Positions 54,872 to 64,000 of a stretch of 64,000 bases of DNA are shown piece by piece (positions within the stretch are counted from its first letter, which is position 1; every line of letters starts with the position of its first letter). The notes beneath the pieces were generated by a model. It was not told the origin of the DNA. It ran no database searches and was given only the letters and a program-made list of their open reading frames with translations. A program made the position numbers and the translations under genes. This stretch comes from Paenibacillus sonchi. GTDB lineage: Bacteria > Bacillota > Bacilli > Paenibacillales > Paenibacillaceae. The stretch is from positions 186,001 to 250,000 of the forward strand of contig NZ_CP068595.1 in NCBI RefSeq assembly GCF_016772475.1, written 5' to 3'.

Positions 54872-57800
54872 TTGGAGTGGACAAGACTACCTCGTAAGCT
54901 GTCTATATTGGCATTGTCACTCGGTGTGACAGCCGGTATGATTCCGGGAGCGGCATTTGCCGCCAGCAGCTTGCAGACACCATCAACCAGCAATCATCTT
55001 GCATCTTTGAATCCATCAAACCAGACTTTTATTTCTCCACAGATCAACACCAAATCCTCAAGTAATGTTCGTGTCATTGTCCAATTAAGCGGCCAGCCTG
55101 CTGCTGTGGGCAAATATGCCGCCAAGCAGGGAATCTCGGCTCTAGCCAAAACAGCTACTGAAGCTGCGGTGAAAAGCCAACAGGCCGATGTGCTTGACCA
55201 GGCAGAAGCCAAAGGCATTGACCTGACCGTCAACTACAAGTATGACACTATACTCAACGGTTTCGAAGTCACTGTTCCGGCGGACAAGATTCCGGAGCTG
55301 GCTAAGATTTCCGGCGTTACTTCCATTTATCCTAACAGCACCTGGTACGCCCTCCCTGATCAGACAGTTACCGAAGCCACTTACAGAAACGACAACGCTC
55401 CACTTAAGCAAATCCATGCGGATTGGGCCGAAGCTAAGGGATTTAACGGTGCCGGGCTGAAAGTCGGTGTTATCGATACCGGTGTAGACTATAAGCATCC
55501 GGACATCGCAGCAGCCTATAAAGGCGGCTATGACTCCTTTTATCAGGACAATGATCCTTATGAAGAAGTGCCTCTGACCCCTGAGGAGGATGAATACGGC
55601 GTAGGGTATGCCGGTACCTATCACGGCACGCATGTATCCGGTACGATTATCGGACAATATGCAGCCAAAGGCGATGTTGCCCAAAAGGGCGTAGCTCCAG
55701 GAGCCGAGCTTTATGTGTACAAGGTACTGGGACGCAATCTTGAGAAACCGAGCACTTCTTCCGGATCATCCGCCCAAGTCATCGACGGCATCGAGCATGC
55801 GGTAAAGGATGGCATGGATGTTATCAACCTGTCCCTGGGTTCTGATTCCGAAAAAGATGTGAACTCCCCGGATTCCATCGCCATTAATAATGCTGTACTT
55901 TCAGGCGTAACAGCCGTTATTGCCAATGGCAACAATGGTGAAGCCGGATATTTTTCACTCGGTTCCCCTGCAGCTTCCCAGCTGGCAATCTCTGTAGGTT
56001 CAGTAACCAGTCCTATCGATGCTTACTCTGGCGAATTCAAGGCGGAAATCGCAAACTCGGTAACCTCCGTTACTTATGATACCTATTTTCCGTTTAACAT
56101 GATGGCATATGAGCTGGCAAACGATGATTTCACCAATATCATTGGCACAAAGCCTGTCCGCGTGGTGTATGCAGACCTCGGGGCAGAGGAAGATTATCCT
56201 GATGAAGACATCAGCGGTTCCATCGTTTTGGTATCCCGCGGTGATCTGGGCTTTGTAGACAAAATTGCGAATGCAAAGGCGCATCATGCCAGAGCAATTG
56301 TAATTTTCAACGGCAATGCCAAGAAGGTGGACGGTAAGAGTGAAGCTATTCTGGACGAAAGCTACACCGAGCGTTCCGGCTTCATCGGTGTGAATCTGGG
56401 CAATGGATACGACAATATTCCGACGTTCGACATTGAAGGCTTGAAAGGCCGCAAGTTAGCCAGAGCGATTAAGGAAAATGGAAACAACCCTACCTATTTC
56501 ACTTTTGGTTCAGAATATAACCATGAAATGACAACAGGCGATACCATGAGCAGCTTCTCCTCCTGGGGTCCAAATGTTGATGGCAATCTGAGCATCAAAC
56601 CTGACATTGTTGCTCCTGGTGACGGAGTGCTGTCCACATGGCCAGCATATGGCGGAGATTATTCCAAAGCTTACAGCCGAATCAGCGGTACAAGCATGGC
56701 AACCCCCCATGTGGCGGGCTTGTCCCTCCTGATCAAGCAGGCGCATCCGGAATATACACCGTTTGACATTCGTGCCGTTCTGGCAAACACTGCAGATCCT
56801 ATCTTGTACGATAATGCTCCGGAAGACCTGTACATTCAAGGTCCTGGACGGGCCAATGTTGAGAATGCAATTTTGACGCCGGCTCTGCTCGAAGCTGTTG
56901 AGCCAATTACTATTCTGGACAAGAATTATGTTGCCCAGAGTGTCACCAACTACAACCCTTCAACAGGTTTTGGGGTGTTGACTCCAGGCTCGAAGAGCAG
57001 CAAAACACTGCAGTTAAAGAACCTCAGCAGCAGCGATGTCGCTTACACCGCCTCCATTAAATGGAATTATGGAGATGGAAAGGTTACTGCTGCATTGGAT
57101 AAAACAACCGTAACAGCTTCCGCACACGGCACAAGCGGATTTAATTTGAATGTCGCTGTTGCACCTGACGCCAATTCAAAACAGGCTTATCAAGGTAATG
57201 TTATTCTGACAGCCGAAGGACAGCCGACGCTGCACCTTCCATTTACAGTCCATGTAAATGATAAGGCTGAACAACCGGATTGGGGCACAGGCATACAGGA
57301 GGCAGTGATCAGCCAGCCGATCGTCTACTCCAATGCAAGTGCTGTTCTGAACTACAAACTGAAAGCTAAAGATATTAACTACTATGAAGTAAATCTGGTT
57401 GGTCTTGATGATGTGAAGAAAGGTTCCTTCCAGGTATCCACTACGGGTTCACCAGATAAATTCTTTGCACCTGGCAGCTACAGCACGGTTATAGGTGCCA
57501 CCTACCATCCATATGACCTCAATGGTGATCCTATCGTTGATGCCAACGGCAACCCTGCAGTAGCAAACATTACGGACGGGGTCTACAAGCTTGAAATTCT
57601 CGGAATCACCGCGGAAGACAACACGAAGACGCCGATTAAGATTGATTTGAACAATGACACTTACTACAGCACCTACACCTCATTCCGCTATATAACGGTC
57701 TCCAGTGGCGGCAGCGGCGGTGGAGGCGGTGGCGGTGGCGGTACAGTTGTAACGCCAAGCACACCTGTGGTCCCAGGCACAGTTAAATCCCTTGTAGAAG

Positions 57801-58981
57801 CAGGAGCCCAACAGGTAACTGTAACGCCTGTAACTTCCTCGAAGAATGGCGTGACGACAGTAACCGTTAGCGACAGCGATCTGAAGACCGCTCTGGCAAA
57901 AGCGGCTGCCTCCAAGACAGCGGTTGTGATATCCGTGGGCACTATCACTGACAAAGCTGCTGAACTGAGCCTGACTGCAGATCAAGTGAAACTATTGGCC
58001 GGCATTCAAGCTGGCAGCTCGGTTATTGTAAGCATTAGCGGTTCTGCAGTATCCTTGCCGGTATCCCTGCTGGCAGCTTCTCCTGCCGGCCAAAGCCTGA
58101 AGCTCGTTATTAAGCAAGAGCCAGACGCCGCAAGCAAGCTGACGGCAAATACTGCCGGTTCAAAAGTAATTGGAACACCAGTATCCTTCGAAGCTTCATG
58201 GTCTACAGCTACAAGCAGCACTTACTTGAACGTTCCAAATAATGTTTTCATCAAGAGATCCTTTACAGTACCTGGTGCTATTCAAAACAATACTGCCGGT
58301 GTGCTATTTGAGGACAATGGACTGGTTACCCCGGTTGGTTCCGTCTTCACTCCTCAGACGGATGGAACCACAATCGTTACCGTAAGCCGTCCAGGCTTCT
58401 CGGTATACGCTGCAGTGAGTAAGCCGGCTGCTGCCTTTACGGATATCGCTTCTTCCAAATCGGCCGATGCCATTAAGACTCTGGCCGACAAGCTGATTAT
58501 CCAAGGCACTTCAGCCACAACATTCTCACCGCAGAGCAATCTGACACGCGCTGAGTTCACAGCACTGTTGACCCGTGCACTCGGTCTGCGCACCGATGCC
58601 AATGCAACCTTCTCCGATGTGAAATCATCTGACTGGTACACCAAAGATGTTGCTGCTGCTTCCAAAGCAGGCCTGATCCTGGGCGTTGGCAAAGGTAAAT
58701 TTGCTCCAACTCAAAAAGTAACCCGTCAAGAGCTTGCTGTCATTCTGGACAGAGCCCTCAAGCTGACAGGAACAGAACTGAAGGCTGCTAACCCTTCATT
58801 CACTACGTACACCGACAGTGCCAAAGTAGCACCTTATGCGAAGGACAGCCTGCAAACCCTGTCCCAAGCTGGCGTCATCGGCAGTGATGTGGGCAACTCC
58901 TTCAATCCTACTGCTCCGGCAACACGCGAGACGGCAGCTGCCGCTCTCTTCACATTGCTGAGCAAAGTTGGGTTGATCTAG
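54872..58981 (+). CDS. SLH-anchored S8 family serine protease (Vpr-like)
   Basis: Large exported subtilase. From TTG 54872 (GGAGGGG 7 nt upstream): signal peptide (PRKLSILALSLGVTAGMIPG), an inhibitor_I9 propeptide, then the catalytic domain with Asp202 (GVIDTGVDYKHPD), His251 (YHGTHVSGTIIG) and Ser608 (GTSMATPHVAG). A protease-associated (PA) domain is inserted between the His and Ser motifs (about residues 410-550). After it come Fn3-like modules, a poly-Gly linker (DNA about 57712-57745), an unknown beta-rich region, and three C-terminal SLH domains (FTDIASSKSADAIKTLADKL, FSDVKSSDWYTKDVAAASKA, third ending TLLSKVGLI). The 1369 residues make it a wall-bound extracellular protease. Confidence 0.95.
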   Translation: MEWTRLPRKLSILALSLGVTAGMIPGAAFAASSLQTPSTSNHLASLNPSNQTFISPQINTKSSSNVRVIVQLSGQPAAVGKYAAKQGISALAKTATEAAVKSQQADVLDQAEAKGIDLTVNYKYDTILNGFEVTVPADKIPELAKISGVTSIYPNSTWYALPDQTVTEATYRNDNAPLKQIHADWAEAKGFNGAGLKVGVIDTGVDYKHPDIAAAYKGGYDSFYQDNDPYEEVPLTPEEDEYGVGYAGTYHGTHVSGTIIGQYAAKGDVAQKGVAPGAELYVYKVLGRNLEKPSTSSGSSAQVIDGIEHAVKDGMDVINLSLGSDSEKDVNSPDSIAINNAVLSGVTAVIANGNNGEAGYFSLGSPAASQLAISVGSVTSPIDAYSGEFKAEIANSVTSVTYDTYFPFNMMAYELANDDFTNIIGTKPVRVVYADLGAEEDYPDEDISGSIVLVSRGDLGFVDKIANAKAHHARAIVIFNGNAKKVDGKSEAILDESYTERSGFIGVNLGNGYDNIPTFDIEGLKGRKLARAIKENGNNPTYFTFGSEYNHEMTTGDTMSSFSSWGPNVDGNLSIKPDIVAPGDGVLSTWPAYGGDYSKAYSRISGTSMATPHVAGLSLLIKQAHPEYTPFDIRAVLANTADPILYDNAPEDLYIQGPGRANVENAILTPALLEAVEPITILDKNYVAQSVTNYNPSTGFGVLTPGSKSSKTLQLKNLSSSDVAYTASIKWNYGDGKVTAALDKTTVTASAHGTSGFNLNVAVAPDANSKQAYQGNVILTAEGQPTLHLPFTVHVNDKAEQPDWGTGIQEAVISQPIVYSNASAVLNYKLKAKDINYYEVNLVGLDDVKKGSFQVSTTGSPDKFFAPGSYSTVIGATYHPYDLNGDPIVDANGNPAVANITDGVYKLEILGITAEDNTKTPIKIDLNNDTYYSTYTSFRYITVSSGGSGGGGGGGGGTVVTPSTPVVPGTVKSLVEAGAQQVTVTPVTSSKNGVTTVTVSDSDLKTALAKAAASKTAVVISVGTITDKAAELSLTADQVKLLAGIQAGSSVIVSISGSAVSLPVSLLAASPAGQSLKLVIKQEPDAASKLTANTAGSKVIGTPVSFEASWSTATSSTYLNVPNNVFIKRSFTVPGAIQNNTAGVLFEDNGLVTPVGSVFTPQTDGTTIVTVSRPGFSVYAAVSKPAAAFTDIASSKSADAIKTLADKLIIQGTSATTFSPQSNLTRAEFTALLTRALGLRTDANATFSDVKSSDWYTKDVAAASKAGLILGVGKGKFAPTQKVTRQELAVILDRALKLTGTELKAANPSFTTYTDSAKVAPYAKDSLQTLSQAGVIGSDVGNSFNPTAPATRETAAAALFTLLSKVGLI

Positions 58982-58995
58982 CAGTTGAAATAAGC

Positions 58996-59030
58996 CCAGG
59001 GTTTCTCCAGGTTGAACGGAGAAACCCTGG
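58996..59030 (+). terminator. Terminator of the S8 protease gene
   Basis: CCAGGGTTTCTCC (58996-59008) pairs perfectly with GGAGAAACCCTGG (59018-59030), 13 bp with a 9-nt loop, 15 nt after the stop; the following tail is only weakly T-rich (CGCTTTAT). Confidence 0.75.
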
Positions 59031-59103
59031 CGCTTTATACAACACAAAGAGTCCTGAAGCGCATCCCGAAGGCTTCAAGACCTATGGTGAATCATTGTAT
59101 CAA

Positions 59104-59148
59104 GCCAAAAGGCTGTGCGTCCTGAAACAGGATGCACAGCCTTTTGGC
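59104..59148 (-). terminator. Long hairpin terminator after dnaJ
   Basis: GCCAAAAGGCTGTGC (59104-59118) pairs with GCACAGCCTTTTGGC (59134-59148) around an inner TCCTG/CAGGA stem. It lies 42 nt after the dnaJ stop between convergent genes, so it may act in both directions. It shows the heat-shock operon ends here rather than continuing into prmA. Confidence 0.7.
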
Positions 59149-59189
59149 TGTATTCTATATTTATTGCCGGGTAAGCCTATGCTCACCCA

Positions 59190-60311
59190 TCAGTCTCCGC
59201 GGAACGCACGCTTCACGCGGTCAAAGAAGGATTGCTCCTGCTCATGTGTATTCTCACCGTCATAAGAGGCAAACTGGCGGAGCAGGTCTTTCTGCTCGTC
59301 ACTGAGCTTGCTTGGCGTCACGACGATCACCCGTACATGCTGATCGCCTGTTCCGGAGCCGCGCAGGCGGGGAACACCTTTGCCTTTCAGCCGGAAGAAG
59401 GTTCCGGTCTGAGTGCCTGCCGGAATCTTGAGCTTCACTTTTTCCGTCAGTGTCGGAATCTCGATCTCGTCGCCAAGTGCCGCCTGGGCAAAGGTCAGAG
59501 GAACCTCACACATAATATCATCGTTCTCGCGGACGAAGAAATCATGCGACTTCACACGGATCACAATGTACAGGTCCCCAGGAGGGCCGCCGCGTGTACC
59601 GCCTTCGCCTTCGCCGGTCATGCGCAGCTGAGCGCCGTCATCGACTCCGGCCGGGATACGCACATGGATCTTGCGCTGCTTCTTGACTTTCCCTTGACCG
59701 CCGCAAGTTGTGCATTTCTCCTTGATGATCTTGCCTGTGCCGGAGCAATGGGAGCAAGGTCTGCGGTTACGCATCTGTCCAAGCGGTGTATTCTGCACGA
59801 ATTCCTGTTGGCCGCTGCCGTGGCATACGGAACAGGTCTCCGGTTTGGTTCCAGGCTTGGCACCGGAGCCAAAGCAGGTGTCGCAGGTTTCGGTGCGCGG
59901 AATGGTGATATCGGTCTCTTTGCCGAATACCGCTTCCTTGAACTCAATGGTCATAGTGTACTGCAAATCGCCGCCGCGCTGCGGTGCGTTCGGATCACGG
60001 CGTCCGCCGCCGCCGAAGAACATATCGAAAATATCGCCAAGCCCGCCGAAGTCTCCGCCGCCGCCAAAGCCGCCGCCCATACCCTGGTTAGGATCAATAT
60101 GCCCATACTGGTCATACCGCGCGCGCTGCTGGCCGTCGCTGAGCACATCGTAGGCTTCCTTCACTTCCTTGAATTTCTCCTCCGCATCGCTGGCCTTATT
60201 GACGTCCGGGTGGTACTGGCGCGCCAGCTTGCGGTATGCCTTCTTCACTTCGTCATCTGACGCATCTCTGCTAAGCCCTAGAATCTCATAATAATCGCGT
60301 TTTTCTGCCAC
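59190..60311 (-). CDS. dnaJ: Chaperone DnaJ (Hsp40)
   Basis: Co-chaperone stimulating DnaK ATPase. Seen: J domain with HPDV (RDYYEILGL ... YHPDVNK), Gly/Phe-rich linker ([15 protein letters not shown]), four zinc repeats [24 protein letters not shown] and CTTCGGQG, and the C-terminal peptide-binding domains. The GTG at 60311 follows GGAGG by 8 nt and gives [12 protein letters not shown]; the GTG at 60320 sits on the ribosome site. The 373 residues are typical. Last gene of hrcA-grpE-dnaK-dnaJ. Confidence 0.97.
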   Translation of the reverse strand: MAEKRDYYEILGLSRDASDDEVKKAYRKLARQYHPDVNKASDAEEKFKEVKEAYDVLSDGQQRARYDQYGHIDPNQGMGGGFGGGGDFGGLGDIFDMFFGGGGRRDPNAPQRGGDLQYTMTIEFKEAVFGKETDITIPRTETCDTCFGSGAKPGTKPETCSVCHGSGQQEFVQNTPLGQMRNRRPCSHCSGTGKIIKEKCTTCGGQGKVKKQRKIHVRIPAGVDDGAQLRMTGEGEGGTRGGPPGDLYIVIRVKSHDFFVRENDDIMCEVPLTFAQAALGDEIEIPTLTEKVKLKIPAGTQTGTFFRLKGKGVPRLRGSGTGDQHVRVIVVTPSKLSDEQKDLLRQFASYDGENTHEQEQSFFDRVKRAFRGD

Positions 60312-60438
60312 TGCTTTCACCTCCGTACATCAATACTCTAATACTCAGGTTTCCCTGTAACATGTTAAAAGGAAAGTCAAAACACGGGATGCCCGGTCTT
60401 GACCTTCCCTTTGTACAGAATAAACTTATCGTTTAAGG

Positions 60439-62349
<1,911 letters not shown>

Positions 62350-62383
62350 TCATTTCATTAACATCCGGCATATATAGACAGGA

Positions 62384-62974
62384 CTACATGCTGACTTTAA
62401 CCATGGCGGGACGAAGCACCTTATCCTTCAGGAGATAGCCCTTCTGGACTTCCTCCGTCACGATGCCTTCCTCGTGCTCCTCGCTCTCCACCTGCATGAT
62501 GGCCTGATGATATTCAGGGTTGAAAGGCTGTCCTACCGTTTCCATAGCTGCAAGGCCTTCAGACTTCAATACCCCTTCCAGCTGTTGGAAAATCATATTC
62601 ACGCCTTTGTTAAAAGCTTCGAATTCCGGAGTAGCCGGAACTGTGGCAATGGCACGTTCGAAGTTGTCCAGCACCGGAAGCAGCTCACCTACAAGCTTAG
62701 AGGTGGCATACTGCGCCAGTTCCTCTTTTTCCTTCTGGGTACGGCGGCGGAAGTTGTCAAAATCAGCCTGCACACGCAGCACACGCCCTTGATATTCATC
62801 TGCCAGCTCCTGCAGGCGTTTGGCCTCTTCACCTTTGCCTGAAGCCTCCCCGATGGCCTCTTCTGAAGCTGCTGCACCGTCCTCGCGGACTGCTTCAGCC
62901 TCATCGGCTGCCTGATTCTCATGTATTACCTGATCTTTAATTTCATTGGAATCCTGAATCTCTTCCTCTTTCAA
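62384..62974 (-). CDS. grpE: Nucleotide exchange factor GrpE
   Basis: Releases ADP from DnaK. Seen: an acidic, low-complexity N-terminus (about residues 1-50), the long dimer helix (AKRLQELADEYQGRVLRVQA, DFDNFRRRTQKEKEELAQYA) and the C-terminal beta domain (PFNPEYHQAIMQVES, GYLLKDKVLRPAMVKVS). The length of 196 residues fits. Lies between hrcA and dnaK. Confidence 0.97.
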   Translation of the reverse strand: MKEEEIQDSNEIKDQVIHENQAADEAEAVREDGAAASEEAIGEASGKGEEAKRLQELADEYQGRVLRVQADFDNFRRRTQKEKEELAQYATSKLVGELLPVLDNFERAIATVPATPEFEAFNKGVNMIFQQLEGVLKSEGLAAMETVGQPFNPEYHQAIMQVESEEHEEGIVTEEVQKGYLLKDKVLRPAMVKVSM

Positions 62975-63022
62975 GTTGTCTTCACCTCCTTAATATCAGT
63001 CACGAAAACATTTACGCTCTGT

Positions 63023-64000
63023 TCACTTATACCAGTGTGCCAGCATCGCTGTCAAATCCCGGGACAGAATCCCTAGTATTCCCATTACGCGTGCATATTC
63101 CATCCGGGTCGGACCCAGGATGCCGATGCTTCCAAGCGCCTTGCCGTCCAGCGAATATGTGGCTGTAATCAGACTGCAGTTGGCAAAAGCCTCATGCTTA
63201 TTCTCCATGCCGATACGCACCTGCATGCCGGTTCCTCCGGATGCGGGAGCAAGCATTTTGAGCAAAGTAGGTGTTTCTTCCAGCAAATCGAGAATATCCT
63301 TCACCTTGTCGACGTCCTTGAACTCCGGCTGGGTAAGCATATTGGTCGCTCCGCTGAGATAGATGCGCTGTTCATGGTCACTCTCCAGTGCTGTATCCAG
63401 CACCTTCATTAATTCTTCGTAGTGGGAGATATGGCGCTGCATTTCCTCCCCAAGCTCGGAATAGAGCTGGCTCTTCAGCTTGTAGAGCGGTACATTCACC
63501 AGCTTGCTGTTCAGCAGATTAACCACTTTCTCCATCTCGGACAGAGAAATCTCCGGCGGGATACTTACGGTCTTATTCTCTACCTGGCCGGTACTGGTAA
63601 CAATGATCGCCACAGCGGTTCTGTCATCCAGCGGCAGCAGCTGGAAATGGCGCAATGAAGTATGAAAAACCTCCGGCCCCAAAAGGATGGAAGTGTAATT
63701 CGTCATATTGGAAAGAATCATCGCCGCATGCTGGATAACCTGCTCCGTTGCATTAAGCTTCTCAGCAAAAAAGGCGCGGATCGTGTCCAATTCAGCCGAT
63801 TCAGCGGAATTCCACGGGACCAGATGATCCACATAGTAGCGGTAGCCCTTATGGGAAGGAATTCGTCCTGCTGAAGTATGCGGCTGTTCCAGGTAGCCCA
63901 AATCCTCCAAGTCGGCCATTTCGTTGCGGATCGTTGCAGGACTGTAGCCCACATCTCCCCGTTTGGAAATGCTTCGCGAACCAACCGGCTCGGCAGAAGT
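63023..64000 (-). CDS. hrcA: Heat-inducible transcription repressor HrcA (5' end outside window)
   Basis: Represses the class I heat-shock operons by binding the CIRCE operator. About 325 C-terminal residues are visible. Seen: the end of the winged helix (PVGSRSISKRGDVGYSPATI with RNEMADLEDLGYLEQPHTSA), then the HrcA C-terminal domain (PSHKGYRYYVDHLV, LGPTRMEYARVMGILGILS). The start codon and the expected CIRCE site upstream lie outside the window. First gene of hrcA-grpE-dnaK-dnaJ. Confidence 0.96.
   Translation of the reverse strand, partial: TSAEPVGSRSISKRGDVGYSPATIRNEMADLEDLGYLEQPHTSAGRIPSHKGYRYYVDHLVPWNSAESAELDTIRAFFAEKLNATEQVIQHAAMILSNMTNYTSILLGPEVFHTSLRHFQLLPLDDRTAVAIIVTSTGQVENKTVSIPPEISLSEMEKVVNLLNSKLVNVPLYKLKSQLYSELGEEMQRHISHYEELMKVLDTALESDHEQRIYLSGATNMLTQPEFKDVDKVKDILDLLEETPTLLKMLAPASGGTGMQVRIGMENKHEAFANCSLITATYSLDGKALGSIGILGPTRMEYARVMGILGILSRDLTAMLAHWYK

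Overview
The window looks like chromosomal DNA from a spore-forming Gram-positive rod of the Paenibacillus type. The evidence is gene order matching the Bacillus subtilis yqe-yqf region (recalled from memory), the sporulation genes yqfC/yqfD, AddAB instead of RecBCD, S-layer-homology (SLH) exoproteins, strong AGGAGG ribosome sites with frequent TTG/GTG starts, and a glycyl T-box. Almost everything is on the minus strand.

From high to low coordinates the conserved backbone reads hrcA(partial)-grpE-dnaK-dnaJ, then (after a 13-kb interruption) prmA, a site-2-type protease, rsmE, mtaB, a Nudix gene, a yqeW-like Na/Pi transporter (plus strand), rlmI-like methyltransferase, (after a DNA-repair block) a HIT protein, rpsU, yqeY, nfeD, floA, a small membrane protein, yqfC, yqfD, phoH, pgpH/yqfF, ybeY, dgkA, cdd, era, yqzL, recO, T-box, glyQ, glyS, yqxD, dnaG and rpoD(partial). 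These cover heat shock, tRNA/rRNA modification, membrane microdomains, sporulation, c-di-AMP turnover, ribosome maturation, glycyl-tRNA charging, priming and housekeeping transcription.

Two insertions set this locus apart. Between rpsU/HIT and yqeW lies a double-strand-break repair block, addB-addA-sbcD-sbcC, with a lone acetolactate decarboxylase gene (alsD). Between dnaJ and prmA lies an envelope/surface module of about 13 kb: tag, an ECF sigma/anti-sigma pair, a soluble PAS chemoreceptor, an SLH surface protein with EF-hand-like repeats, a DUF2935 protein, three small unknown proteins and a 1369-residue SLH-anchored S8 protease.

Four genes (dnaG, dgkA, sbcC twice, the SLH gene twice) carry six single-base frameshifts. 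All six have the same sign (one base missing), and four lie clearly in G or C runs. Because dnaG is essential, I read these mainly as sequence errors, but they must be checked. Non-coding structure includes a 218-bp MITE-like element that supplies the stop codon of the Nudix gene, a 3 x 63-bp array of a hairpin also found singly in front of cdd, a 21/19-bp tandem repeat after era, and a 90-nt structured element between alsD and sbcC. No rRNA, tRNA or CRISPR array was seen.
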